This document shows, piece after piece, positions 54,114-63,830 of a stretch of DNA of 64,000 nucleotides; position 1 is the stretch's first letter; each line of letters opens with the position of its first letter. The stretch is from assembly GCA_035629175.1 (NCBI GenBank), contig DASPIL010000096.1, forward strand, positions 1 through 64,000, given 5' to 3'. This DNA is from Verrucomicrobiia bacterium (lineage in GTDB: Bacteria > Verrucomicrobiota > Verrucomicrobiia > Limisphaerales > DASXHY01). Made by a program: the position numbers and the translations under genes. The notes beneath the pieces are model-generated. The model was not told the DNA's origin, searched no databases, and saw nothing but the letters and a program-made list of their open reading frames with translations.

Positions 54114-54689
54114 TCAAATCGTGCGCTTGAGCAGCCCGTTGAGAATCACTCCCCCGCCTGCAATCGGACGCTCAGAAGGGTTCTCTGCACCGGCTGCGCT
54201 CTCGGCTCGGACGCCTGCAAGCTTCTGCTGGGCACCGGCACCAAGTGACGGGCGAGGCATGACCGGCACCCGGTTAGGCGTCGCCGGTTGCACGTCCTCG
54301 GCAACCGGTGCCAGGTCACCCATGACGTCAGACCCGGTGTCCGGCAACAGGTCAGTGACTGGCGGCAAAATCTCAGTCAGCTTCCCTGCCAAATCCGCAT
54401 CGCGGAGCTGCCGCGCAGGAATCAGTTTCGAGTTGAACGCGACAACTGAAATTCCCGGAGTCTTCGGCTTATAGAGCAGAACGCCGACCCGTGCGAGCGA
54501 TTCAGGTGTAACGCCTTCAACGGGCTGGGGGAGTTGCGCGCCTTCAGGCACATATACGCCGGGGACTTCGCCCGACATGATCTTGCTTATGACCGGGTCT
54601 TCAGTGGGCTGCTTGGCAGGTGCGGCTTGGTCCGCTGGCGCTACCGGAGCTGCAGGTGACGGCACACCGAGGTCAGAGAGAATGTTCAT
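54114..54689 (-). CDS. Phage-element protein of unknown function (191 residues)
   Basis: A 191-residue protein, Pro/Ala-rich at the start (SPAAPVAPADQAAPAKQP) and with a central segment ARVGVLLYKPKTPGISVVAFNSK. No membrane helix or known motif. It lies 25 bases after the giant protein's stop and ends the minus-strand block before a strong terminator, so it is probably the last gene of the late transcript. Function unknown; a small virion accessory or chaperone is possible. Confidence 0.6.
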   Translation of the reverse strand: MNILSDLGVPSPAAPVAPADQAAPAKQPTEDPVISKIMSGEVPGVYVPEGAQLPQPVEGVTPESLARVGVLLYKPKTPGISVVAFNSKLIPARQLRDADLAGKLTEILPPVTDLLPDTGSDVMGDLAPVAEDVQPATPNRVPVMPRPSLGAGAQQKLAGVRAESAAGAENPSERPIAGGGVILNGLLKRTI

Positions 54690-54702
54690 CGATATAATAT
54701 GG

Positions 54703-54715
54703 GTTGACGGTCAAC
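54703..54715. promoter_or_regulatory. Small palindrome between two phage genes
   Basis: GTTGAC-G-GTCAAC, between the giant protein's stop and the next start. In RNA it would form a 6-bp hairpin at the intergenic junction. Role unknown. Confidence 0.35.
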
Positions 54716-57700
54716 TACTCTTCCAAGGACATGGTTGACACCGGCACGCCCTTGGCGCGCGACCGGATGTCGAGGTTTGCGGGCGTCGTGCCACGCTTCC
54801 GAATCGGAAGTTCTTCGGCTGCCGCCTTCCTAGACGGCATCCACTGCTCCAACACCTCAGCAGAGCGGAGCCGGTCCAAAATTGGCATAACCGTCTGTAG
54901 CGGCTGGGCGGTGACCTCGCCGCGGGAATTTCGGATGCGTGATTCACCGCTCAGCTCACTGACGTTTTTGAACTTTTTCAGGAAGCCAATCGGACGACCC
55001 GCGACCTGGAACGGATAGCTGAAGTGGAAATCCGTTTTTTGTGGCCTCTGAGCGACCGGGATTTCCAGGAGCGCAACGACAGTGCCGAAGTCGACGTCCA
55101 CGAGCTCGGGGTCCGCGATGTCTGCGGCGACCTGGTCAGGGGCGATCCCGATTTCTTTCGCTTCGTTGGCGTGTATCGGCAGCTCCTTCTGCACCGCACG
55201 CTTCAGGTAGGTCGCGGCCAACCCAAAGTCGATTGCGCCTTCGTCAATTGCGCGTTTGAAGTCCGCCAGGGACTTTATGTTGCGGGCGATTACTTTCTTT
55301 TCCTTTGGCACGGTATCGGACGCTTTGACGCGGTTGAAAATCTCGCGGATTTGGCGATCAGCCAACTTCTGTGAGACTGCACCGGCTTCGACTGCGGCCT
55401 GCAGCGCGTCGTGATAGGCCAGTTGGCCGTAACGCGACTTGAGGTGGTTCAACGGACTCAGCACCGAGACAGCCACCAGGGCAGAATCGTTGTCACCCGC
55501 GACATCTTTTACGCGACTCAAAAAACGGCTTGCCGATTGTTGATCTGAAAAAGCCCAACCGCCGTCTGCTGCAATGTAAGAGAACCCACGACCACCTTGC
55601 GCGTCAACCGAGACGGGCTTTTTAGCACCGGTCGGCCCGACTTCCTTGACGCCGACGCCGAGACGGTCTGCAGTGAGCACCATGACAGGTCGGTCGACAT
55701 AATCGCGCAGGTCCACCTTGTTGACCGGCAAGAACGCCGGGAGAACGTCTTCAGAAAGCGTGACGCTCTCCGCGTTCGCGCGCACCTTCACGTTGCCCTT
55801 GGTGGGCATGAACATCGGCTGGCCCTCAAGCACGCTGTTGCGCATCGCTTCGGTAATAGGCAGCGAATGGACGGGGTATAGGTCGGCCTCTTTCCATGCG
55901 TGGGCTTCGTCTTCACTCCGGAACTCCGGCCCGACCGCCTCCTCATCGTCGTTGAACCATTGCCAGCGATCCTCTTCAACCTCGCGCAATGAATAGGCCA
56001 TTTCTTGCCCTTCGTGAATAGAGGCTGCAGGCACGTCCCGCATCTCGACCTTCGCGCCGAACTTCTTGCCGAACTTATTGGCGAAATCGACGAGCATCTT
56101 GTCGTAGAAGCCCTTCATGCCTTCGCCGCCGACTTTGAGGTCGAGTCCGGACAAATGAACGCCGTCGTTCGCGACTTGCGGGTCGCTGACAATTTTGTCC
56201 GCAAGCTCTTTTCCGATTAGGTCTGGCAGGCGCGATGCGGGTTGATCGTCGAACTGCTGAAAAGTCCCATCCTTCAGCTCAATGTGCATTGAGTAGAGGT
56301 CGCGCTGGTCGTCCATTCGCCAAGCCGATACTTTTTCAACCTGCTTGCTCAGGTCGTAGCGCTCGGCCTGCATTTCTCCGGTCGTCCAGCCGATCCACTC
56401 CTTGCCCTCTTCGGCAGCCTGGCGGACGAGACGGCGGAAAACGAACTCGTGCCAGGTGTTCTTGAAAGGTGCGTCTGGGACGCCCGCTGTCGTCATGTTG
56501 TCCGCCGCCCACTCTCTCTGAGCTTGGAGGGCTTCTTCCTTGGTCTTGAAAAACAGGTAATCCCCCACTTTAAGATCGAGAAACTTAAAACGATGTCCGT
56601 CCGCATACCCCACTTCACCCACTCTGACTTCTTCGAGGGGGGTGACTTCCTTCCGCTGACGGTAGCCTTCTTTTCGCCCCTTTTGGTGCCAGTCGCTCTG
56701 AATCTCTTCGACGAAAAGCCCGGGCCTGCTGTCAGCGTCCACGCGGTCGTTGACGCGGGTATGCGCGAGCACGTTGGGCTCGTCCCAGTGGCTGGAGCGG
56801 AACACCTTGTCCGCGTGCTGCTGATTTGGTCGACCCCCGCCGTGGAGCCGGTCGGCCGCAAACCGCTGTGCTTCCGCAAGAGACCTCGCTCCGAACTCAG
56901 GCCCAACACGCTTGCCGTCCGCATCGACATGCTCCCACGCATAGGGCCGCGAGGGGTCCGTTTTTCGGACAACGTGACCTTCAGGCAAAGTGAAATTGCC
57001 CTGCAGTTCCTTTGCGGGCGGCATCGTGAACAACATCTCGCGGTAGTTTTCGCCGCCAGGCAGTTGATATCGCGAGAACTTCGTCGGAGCACCGTCGTTG
57101 TCGAACTCACTCCGGCGCGTCGCTTCTTCGGCCATCTCAAAACGCCTTTGCGCCTGCCAGTCATCACCGTTTTCCTGCCAGCGTTGGGCTTCGCGCTCTA
57201 AACGGGCAGCTACGTCAACCCACGCTTCAGACGAGTTTGGTCGGTCCACTGAATTGCGTTCGAGCCAACCCTGTAAAGCCGGAGAAAGTTCCTGCGCACC
57301 GCCTTTAACCACCTCTTTGACTTCGAGCCGATTCTGCTCCAAAAAGTCGAGCACCTCTTGCTTGGTGACCTTCGTTTTCCCACTCAGGAAATCGTCGAGC
57401 CCGCTCCACTTCAGCTCTTCGCCTTTGACCCCGTTCTGCGGGTTCTTGAGCATTGCCTGGAGCTGTTCGGGCGTCGTCGAGTTTGCCATTTTCGAGCCGA
57501 CGACGCGTTCGAGCTGAGAGAACCAGACAGGGCCTTTCTCCTTGTTGCTCGAAGGCATGAAGTCGGCCTGGTCCAGCGCACCGGGTGCCGGAGCGTCCGG
57601 CGCGTCCGGAAGAGCCCGAGCGCGTTGGATGAGCGTCGGCCCGCGGCCTGCGGGAACATCTGCATCCATTGAAGGCAACTCGATCTCGTTGAAGAAATCA

Positions 57701-60700
57701 CGGATTGCTTGCTCCTTGTCCTTCGATGCAAAAATCGAGGTTGAGTCAGAGACAATCTCGCGCCCGCTTTCATCGAGCACGTTGACCGTCAGTCTGTCGA
57801 TTTTGCTTTGGTGAGCGAGCGCGTGTTCGAGCAATTTCTTGCCCTGCGTGCGCCAATATTTTGACCCGAGCTCAGCGCGGAAATTCCCGTCGTTGGGCGT
57901 GTAACGGATGCGGACGAATCCTGCTTTGATTGCGTCGAGACGTGCTGCCTGGTCCGGCGTGGCTTCAAAAGCTGTCCCAAACTTCGAGTTGAAAGCGTCG
58001 GCGTTTTTCGCCAGCGCGTTCTCGTGATACGCGTCCGCCAACGGCTGCGTTTCACCGTCCGGCAAAATCCATGCGGTTGGGTTCCCCTTGGCTTCAGACT
58101 TTGCTTTGGGAGCCTTGGGAGTGGTGTCGATCTGCGGCACGTATGCGTCGCGTGCTGCCTGCTCTTCGGCCGCCCAGCGCTCGTAATCGATTAGGCCGTT
58201 GGCCTTGAGCGGACGACCTTCGGCATCGCGCGCCGGTTCGGTGCCGGTCTTCGGAGCCTTCGGACCACGCTTGCCCGCCATGAACTGCGCGACGGGCTCT
58301 TCGTCAGTCCACTGCACCTTTTTCTCGAAGTCGAGACCGAGCGTGAACGCAGGACCGTTATCGACCTGGGAGTAGAAATCCTGGGTCTTCGCGACGTCGC
58401 CGACGATTGTGCCGCTGTGATCGACCGGATTGAGCGTGCTGTCTTGGTAGAGCAGCCCTTCGGGCACGAGCACGGATTCCTGCTTGAAGTGCTTGGAGAT
58501 TTCGAGCGCGGTTTTAGGCGAGATATTCGTAACCAAAAAGTTCTTGCCCTGGTCGACCCCCTTGTAAAATCCCTTGACCTCGACGAAGTCAAAACCCTGC
58601 TGCTTGAGCATGGCTGCAAGCTGCGCGTTGGCTTCGACGTTCGGCTTTGCGGTTGCGTCCCCGAGCGCTTCCTGCGTCGCCGTGAGGACAGACCAGCCCT
58701 TTTTCTTGAGTGCGCGCTCGATCTGCTTTGCGTTCTGAAACTCCGACGCTTTCGGAGCGCCGCGGACTTCGCTCGGCATGAAGCCAGCGTTCACCAAGTC
58801 GTCAGCAGGGAGCGCGAGGCGGTTTTGCTGCATCGGCTCTGCTTTGAGAATGTCGCGGACGTTGATCCACTCCGTCGTCTCCGTGAGTTCGCGAGTGTTG
58901 ACTCCTTCGTTGTCCAATTTCTTGCGCAGCGGATTCATTTCGACGATTGGGCGGTCGTCAAAGCTCTTGTAACGCTGAATCGGAAACTCGCCTTTTTTGT
59001 TCGGGAAAAGTTTGGGCTCCGTGATTTCGTTCGGATGCGTTTGCGCCTTGTTCAGGTCCTGGGCGCGAAGGTTTGTTGGATACTTCGTCACGCCTGCAAC
59101 CGTCATCTCACGCGCCGATTTCGGCGGGGCGATGCCTTGAACCAAGTTCAAGAATTGCATGCGTTCCTTGGAAATCTTCACAGGCGTGTAGTCGGGATTC
59201 TCTGCCGGGATGAAGCCCGAATAATTCTCCGGACGAACGACCTTCTCGCCGTTGCCCAGGTAGCCGTTGTCCTGGTTGGCGAGGTAGTCCTCAATGTCAC
59301 GGTTGAATTCAGCCTCCCCTTTGGCGGTGAGGCTGCCTTCTGCGTTCTCGTAGGGTAGTAAATCTCCCTTGCCTTTTTTGCCCGCTCGGGCGACAACTTC
59401 CTTGGCGTTGGCAAGCAGCTTGTCTGGACTAAAAACATTAACCTGCTGAACGCCCTCCTTTGTTACGCGAAAAGCGAAAGGAATGGCGGTCTTGCCAACG
59501 CCCTCTTCAATCCTCGGTCCTCCGTCACGTCCTTCCTCGATTTGTTCGCGCCGCGCCGTGCGGTTCATGTTTCCGTCCGTCTCCGCAGAGCGATACAGCA
59601 ATTGGACTGGGCGGCGGGTGTTCTCTGATAGCGTCGCGAATGCCTGCTTTTGCTCGGGCGTGAGTGCGGCGTCGGCTTCTACCGCTGACGCGGTCTCCGT
59701 CAAACCGATTTCATCGCGCGACCGCCGCGGGCCTTCGAATGGCTTGTAATCTTGCCGCGCGACCCCGCGCAGGTTCGGTGCTTCAGCGGCTGGAGCAGCT
59801 TCAGGCGAGGGGGCTGGGACAGCAGGTGCTTCGGCAGGCTTCACCGCTTCTTCAGGCAACGGGAAAAGTTCGACAATGCCCGACTCTTCGCGCGCTTTGC
59901 GCACCTGGGCCGTGGCTTCCGGTGTCGCGTCGAAATCATCCGTCAGCGTTTCAATGATGCGGGGAGGCTCCTGCGCTTTCTGCACAGGAACCTCGATAGG
60001 CTGCTTCGGTGCTGCGGGTTGAACCGGAATCTGGTTGACGGCTTCCTGCGGAATGGGTGGGGGAGTAGCGGCCTGCTTCGCCACCGGCGTCGGCGTTGCC
60101 TTCGGCTGGCCCGCCACAGGCGGCTTGGCGATCTCATTCATCGCGGCGGAGACTTCAGGGTCCGCAAGCCAGCCCTGCACGACGTCGTCAATGATGTTCG
60201 AGACACGTGGGGACGATTTAACCCCCATCACGGTTGACACCGGCTGTCCAGCCTCCGCAGTAGGAGAAAACTCGGTGCGGAAAAAGCCGAGTCGGTCGAG
60301 CGCGCCTGCGATAGAGCGCACGATTTTATCGCGTCCGGAAAGCGAGAGTCCGTCCAGGCGAGTCCCTTCAAGGTGCGCAGAAACCAGTTCCGTCACCAGT
60401 TCCATGTTGGGGTCCGCTGCGGCTCGTTGTTGATCGGTGAGCCCCTCGCGGCCGAGGTAAGCGTCTGCGAACTCTTTCTGGAAGTCCTTTCCGACCGCGT
60501 TCAGAATTTGGTTCCGGTCGGCTTCTGACATCACATATTTCGTGATGAAATGGGAGCCCTCGTGAGTTACCGCTGGGTCGGCGACCCACAGCAGAACTTT
60601 TTTCGCCGCACCATTGGCATCAGCCACTGTAACTTCGAAAGCACCGTCCTTATTGGCCATTCCCGGATTCGCTTTTTCTGCGAACTCTGGGGAAACCAAG

Positions 60701-62277
60701 TAAGCTTCCATTGTCGGCTTGTCTGATCCCGACGACAGGGCGGCGCGCATGCGGTTGACGATGCCTGCGGTATCTTTGTCGCGCTGATTCAGGTCGGAAA
60801 GCATGCGCGAATGCTCTGCCTCGAAAGCTTCCATCCCAGGAACATTCAGAGGAACGTCCTGCACAGTTTTCAAGGACCCCGCACGATAGTAAGCCGAGTT
60901 GAGTAGCTGGCGTGCGCGTGCGACCCCGCTGGCCACGGTCTGGGAAGCTGCGCCACCCGCCGCGCCAAGTGCAGTGCCGATACCAGCCATCGTGACCGCC
61001 TCTGCAGGGTCATCTGTGGCCGCCGCAAAAGGCATCGACCACGCGGTGCCGTGGGCCGCGCCGCGGGCTGTTGCGCCCAATCCTTTGACCACCGCATCAG
61101 AACCTAAAACCTTCGCTGCAAAATCGGTGGCACCGACCGCGCCGCGGGCTGCAAGCTTTGTTCCCAAGGAAGCCAGAATGCTCGGTCCAGGGTTACCCGT
61201 GACGACAGACAACACTGTTGCCGGGACGGCGGCGGCGTGGACCAGCGGGGTTTTTTGGACAAGGTCGCGACCCTTGTCAGCACCTTTTTGCATCAGTCCC
61301 GCGGTCGAGCGAATGAACCTCTCGGCTGCGCCTTCGGTCGCTGCGGTCCCGATTGTCTTCCCCGCGGCGTTAACTAACTGCATGCCGCCGTTGGCTGCTT
61401 TTACTGCGCGAAGTCCCGCGAGAAAAGGCACCCACAGCGTGGGGTCCGACAGGATAGCGGCTCCGCCGATGACCTTGGGGTCTAACTCAATTCCTTCCTT
61501 TGCAAGCGTCTCTGCATCGAGACCGGTAAGTTCACCGTAGACGCCTTGTCCTTGGGCGGTTTTACCGACCTGTTCACGGGCGGCGGCATCGTCGAAAAAG
61601 CGTTTGAGGTTGTCTTCAGGGAGCGCGAACGAGCCTGGGTCCATGATGTCGGCTTGAACCCGCTTGCCGAGCACCTTGTCAGCGACAGCTTCGCTGACTC
61701 CGACTTTGTTGAGAATCCCGCGTTCGACTTCGTCATTAACGAGAGTGCGGATGCCGCTGCGTGCCAGTCCGGCAAACCCCGTTGCCATCGTCTCCACGCC
61801 GCCCAGGGCTTCGCCGAGCTTCTTTTTGCCAACCGCAAGGGCAGCCTCCAGGGCCGACTTACCCTTACCGGTTTCCTTGGAGTAATCGTTCAGCGCAGCC
61901 TGCAGATTGAGTTCTGAGGCAGCCTTCGCTCCCGACTCGATGAAATGGCCAACTGTCTCGGGCAGCCGAGAAACACCTTCCACCACGGCACCTGCAGTAA
62001 CACCTTTGGTGCGGCGGGCCGACGCGATGTTGGCAAGCTTTTCAACTTGCTCGGGTTTCAGATACGACTTGTGCTGATTGTAGAAGTCGTGTGGCTCAAA
62101 CTTGTAGTTGGTGGCGAGCCCGTCGACTGACGCCGAATTGAAGAACTGCAAATCCTCGTCAAGTTGACGGTCTTCTGGCGGAGCCTGGAAGGAGGCGTCT
62201 TTGTCCGTTTCAGGGACCTGAAACGGACTGTTTGTAGCGGTGGGTTCGCGATCCTCGACAGGTATTTCAAAAGCCAT
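54715..62277 (-). CDS. Giant phage polyvalent protein (about 2520 residues)
   Basis: The largest gene here. From the N-terminus: a helical part with Gly/Ala-rich hydrophobic segments (about 230-420); a peptidase-like site HEGSH near residue 572; a Pro-rich linker (about 705-780); several domains with phage landmarks, including the WFSQLERVVGSKM domain with GVKGEELKWSGLDDFL near 1585, EEIQSDWHQKGRKEGY near 1855, NTWHEFVFRRLVRQAAEEG and AERYDLSKQVEK near 1945, and GEGMKGFYDKMLVDF near 2060; and a C-terminal VLTADRLGVGVKEV plus RGFSYI domain (about 2190-2300). These match the polyvalent proteins described by Iyer, Aravind and colleagues in 2017, injected with phage DNA. I use the ATG at 62277 (MAFEIPVED); a TTG at 62319 has AAGG before it. 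Confidence 0.85.
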   Translation of the reverse strand: MAFEIPVEDREPTATNSPFQVPETDKDASFQAPPEDRQLDEDLQFFNSASVDGLATNYKFEPHDFYNQHKSYLKPEQVEKLANIASARRTKGVTAGAVVEGVSRLPETVGHFIESGAKAASELNLQAALNDYSKETGKGKSALEAALAVGKKKLGEALGGVETMATGFAGLARSGIRTLVNDEVERGILNKVGVSEAVADKVLGKRVQADIMDPGSFALPEDNLKRFFDDAAAREQVGKTAQGQGVYGELTGLDAETLAKEGIELDPKVIGGAAILSDPTLWVPFLAGLRAVKAANGGMQLVNAAGKTIGTAATEGAAERFIRSTAGLMQKGADKGRDLVQKTPLVHAAAVPATVLSVVTGNPGPSILASLGTKLAARGAVGATDFAAKVLGSDAVVKGLGATARGAAHGTAWSMPFAAATDDPAEAVTMAGIGTALGAAGGAASQTVASGVARARQLLNSAYYRAGSLKTVQDVPLNVPGMEAFEAEHSRMLSDLNQRDKDTAGIVNRMRAALSSGSDKPTMEAYLVSPEFAEKANPGMANKDGAFEVTVADANGAAKKVLLWVADPAVTHEGSHFITKYVMSEADRNQILNAVGKDFQKEFADAYLGREGLTDQQRAAADPNMELVTELVSAHLEGTRLDGLSLSGRDKIVRSIAGALDRLGFFRTEFSPTAEAGQPVSTVMGVKSSPRVSNIIDDVVQGWLADPEVSAAMNEIAKPPVAGQPKATPTPVAKQAATPPPIPQEAVNQIPVQPAAPKQPIEVPVQKAQEPPRIIETLTDDFDATPEATAQVRKAREESGIVELFPLPEEAVKPAEAPAVPAPSPEAAPAAEAPNLRGVARQDYKPFEGPRRSRDEIGLTETASAVEADAALTPEQKQAFATLSENTRRPVQLLYRSAETDGNMNRTARREQIEEGRDGGPRIEEGVGKTAIPFAFRVTKEGVQQVNVFSPDKLLANAKEVVARAGKKGKGDLLPYENAEGSLTAKGEAEFNRDIEDYLANQDNGYLGNGEKVVRPENYSGFIPAENPDYTPVKISKERMQFLNLVQGIAPPKSAREMTVAGVTKYPTNLRAQDLNKAQTHPNEITEPKLFPNKKGEFPIQRYKSFDDRPIVEMNPLRKKLDNEGVNTRELTETTEWINVRDILKAEPMQQNRLALPADDLVNAGFMPSEVRGAPKASEFQNAKQIERALKKKGWSVLTATQEALGDATAKPNVEANAQLAAMLKQQGFDFVEVKGFYKGVDQGKNFLVTNISPKTALEISKHFKQESVLVPEGLLYQDSTLNPVDHSGTIVGDVAKTQDFYSQVDNGPAFTLGLDFEKKVQWTDEEPVAQFMAGKRGPKAPKTGTEPARDAEGRPLKANGLIDYERWAAEEQAARDAYVPQIDTTPKAPKAKSEAKGNPTAWILPDGETQPLADAYHENALAKNADAFNSKFGTAFEATPDQAARLDAIKAGFVRIRYTPNDGNFRAELGSKYWRTQGKKLLEHALAHQSKIDRLTVNVLDESGREIVSDSTSIFASKDKEQAIRDFFNEIELPSMDADVPAGRGPTLIQRARALPDAPDAPAPGALDQADFMPSSNKEKGPVWFSQLERVVGSKMANSTTPEQLQAMLKNPQNGVKGEELKWSGLDDFLSGKTKVTKQEVLDFLEQNRLEVKEVVKGGAQELSPALQGWLERNSVDRPNSSEAWVDVAARLEREAQRWQENGDDWQAQRRFEMAEEATRRSEFDNDGAPTKFSRYQLPGGENYREMLFTMPPAKELQGNFTLPEGHVVRKTDPSRPYAWEHVDADGKRVGPEFGARSLAEAQRFAADRLHGGGRPNQQHADKVFRSSHWDEPNVLAHTRVNDRVDADSRPGLFVEEIQSDWHQKGRKEGYRQRKEVTPLEEVRVGEVGYADGHRFKFLDLKVGDYLFFKTKEEALQAQREWAADNMTTAGVPDAPFKNTWHEFVFRRLVRQAAEEGKEWIGWTTGEMQAERYDLSKQVEKVSAWRMDDQRDLYSMHIELKDGTFQQFDDQPASRLPDLIGKELADKIVSDPQVANDGVHLSGLDLKVGGEGMKGFYDKMLVDFANKFGKKFGAKVEMRDVPAASIHEGQEMAYSLREVEEDRWQWFNDDEEAVGPEFRSEDEAHAWKEADLYPVHSLPITEAMRNSVLEGQPMFMPTKGNVKVRANAESVTLSEDVLPAFLPVNKVDLRDYVDRPVMVLTADRLGVGVKEVGPTGAKKPVSVDAQGGRGFSYIAADGGWAFSDQQSASRFLSRVKDVAGDNDSALVAVSVLSPLNHLKSRYGQLAYHDALQAAVEAGAVSQKLADRQIREIFNRVKASDTVPKEKKVIARNIKSLADFKRAIDEGAIDFGLAATYLKRAVQKELPIHANEAKEIGIAPDQVAADIADPELVDVDFGTVVALLEIPVAQRPQKTDFHFSYPFQVAGRPIGFLKKFKNVSELSGESRIRNSRGEVTAQPLQTVMPILDRLRSAEVLEQWMPSRKAAAEELPIRKRGTTPANLDIRSRAKGVPVSTMSLEE

Positions 62278-62366
62278 AAGTCTAAAAGTGATATGTGAAG
62301 TGGGAGGCCCTCGCGTCAACCGGACCTTGACCGGAACGCAAAATAGTTGCTACCCTGGATCGTTTT

Positions 62367-62546
62367 ATGGCTACCAGCTACACCCCCAAGTCAGGCCCGG
62401 AAGCAGAGGCGCGAATGCGCGCCAAGAGCTCCTACCCCGAGGCAAAGCGCACATCACCCAAAACCAGCCCCCTGTCGGGCTGGGAATGGCTGGGGGCGCT
62501 GCTTGCGGTCCTCGGATTCATTTTCGTCCTTGTCCGATACCGTTAA
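62367..62546 (+). CDS. Small C-terminally anchored protein, antisense to the block
   Basis: A 59-residue frame on the plus strand, in the gap between the two large minus-strand genes. The N-terminal 35 residues are basic and polar (KSGPEAEARMRAKSSYPEAKR); residues 39-55 (WEWLGALLAVLGFIFVL) form one membrane helix, ending VRYR. The stop overlaps the stop of the converging gene by four bases (TTAA). A tail-anchored protein in phage could be a holin-like or superinfection factor, but no family is recognised. The ribosome site is weak. Confidence 0.5.
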   Translation: MATSYTPKSGPEAEARMRAKSSYPEAKRTSPKTSPLSGWEWLGALLAVLGFIFVLVRYR

Positions 62547-63826
62547 CGCCGAGTCGCTGTTTCGCCCGACTCCGTTCGGTAACGCGTGCCGATAGGCAGG
62601 TTTTGCCGGTCTGCAGCGGTGCGGACTAAGGGGAGGGACGTGATGTCCTCTGCAGCCGGGCGCGCTGCAGGAGGGGCCTCGGACGGTGCTTCGCCTACGG
62701 AACTCTTGCGCGCTGCCAATGCATTGCGCAGAGTCTGCTGAGCCTTCGTCAGAGTCGCGATCCAGACCTCTTCGTCGTCAGGGATTTGAACAACGGCCGC
62801 CTTGATGAATTCCAACTCACGATTCGACAGCGCACCCTTCAAAATCTGGGTCTTTTCTGCCGTGAGGTTGTTCACGAACTTCTCGGCCTCTGTCTGCAAA
62901 ATACGACGCTTTCTGGCGTCCTCACTTCCAAGGATGGCCAGGCCGCTGTTCACGCCGCGAGCAACAGGACTTCCGACTCCGGCACCGAAAATGTTCATTC
63001 CGTCGCCTTTGCCTTCCTCCGCTGCCTTGCTGGCTTTGGCGAGTTCGATCATGCGAGTCATGTCCGCGTCCATGGACTCCGCAAGAACGATTGCCTGCTC
63101 TTGCTCGGCTTTTTGTGCTGCTGTAAGGGGTTTGTCTTCGGCCACGGTTCGGACCTTTGCGACCGCCTGGGTAAGCTCCCCGACCGACTTAACGGAACCG
63201 TCCGGATTGTAAGCTGCATCGGGATAACCCGCTTTCGTCAAAGTCCCGACAAGATCGTGTTGTGCCGGAGTAAGGGATGTCTTCGACCTCATGGAGTTGA
63301 TTTGCAGGTCGGAGTAAGTGTTGCTTCGCTTGCGCGAGTCCTCTGACAACGTATCCAATTCCGATGTCATAAGTTCCAGGTCAAGCGTCCCATCGGCCTT
63401 CACCTGGGGCGGTTTACCGGTAGATTTCGTGTAGAGTTCAGCAATGCGGAATGGGTCGGCCATGGCCCGTCCCAAATCGCTCTCCGCGACGTCGTTCGAT
63501 TTGATACGCAAATCCAAATCGTCGAGGATAGCCGCTGTTTTCTTCGGCAAAACCTGGAGCTCCGAATCCAACCGGGCGTTGGTGGCTTCCTTCGCTTTCG
63601 GCATGATCTCGATGCGGTCTTTCGACGCCAAAATTTCCTCGTCAGCGAGTTGTCGGCGCGCTGAGTCGGTTTTGGCCTTGGTGAACATGCTGTTGATTTG
63701 GTCAAAATTGATCGCCCCTTGCTGGAACGCTTGAGCTAAAAGCTGCAGCGCAGGCGTCGTGCTGGAACGCGCCGGTAAGGCGAGCTGCGGATTGATCGTT
63801 GCGCCGGAATGACTTGTTGGGAGCAT
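62543..63826 (-). CDS. Phage virion-type coiled protein (427 residues)
   Basis: Almost entirely helical: QLLAQAFQQGAINFDQINSMFTKAKTDSARRQL, then long stretches of charge-repeated helix (ASKDRIEIMPKAKEATNARLDSELQVL) and a Ala/Pro tail. The GMNIFGAGVGSPVARGVNSGL segment near residue 290 is Gly-rich. The ATG at 63826 is chosen because it lies 4 bases after the stop of the preceding gene (TAA-TTTT-ATG); a longer frame to 63928 reads through that gene. Position and shape suggest an internal or ejection virion protein next to the giant one. Confidence 0.65.
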   Translation of the reverse strand: MLPTSHSGATINPQLALPARSSTTPALQLLAQAFQQGAINFDQINSMFTKAKTDSARRQLADEEILASKDRIEIMPKAKEATNARLDSELQVLPKKTAAILDDLDLRIKSNDVAESDLGRAMADPFRIAELYTKSTGKPPQVKADGTLDLELMTSELDTLSEDSRKRSNTYSDLQINSMRSKTSLTPAQHDLVGTLTKAGYPDAAYNPDGSVKSVGELTQAVAKVRTVAEDKPLTAAQKAEQEQAIVLAESMDADMTRMIELAKASKAAEEGKGDGMNIFGAGVGSPVARGVNSGLAILGSEDARKRRILQTEAEKFVNNLTAEKTQILKGALSNRELEFIKAAVVQIPDDEEVWIATLTKAQQTLRNALAARKSSVGEAPSEAPPAARPAAEDITSLPLVRTAADRQNLPIGTRYRTESGETATRR

Positions 63827-63830
63827 AAAA

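Noticed and set aside
53932-54120. A group I intron in tRNA-Met
   Set aside because: No 3-prime exon with an acceptor strand complementary to GCCAGAG is found within the next several hundred bases, and no intron core is recognisable.
54703-54715. A promoter (TTGACC) before the 191-residue gene
   Set aside because: TTGACC is followed by an AT-rich box after only about 9 bases, so the spacing is wrong for a sigma-70 promoter; the palindrome explains it better.
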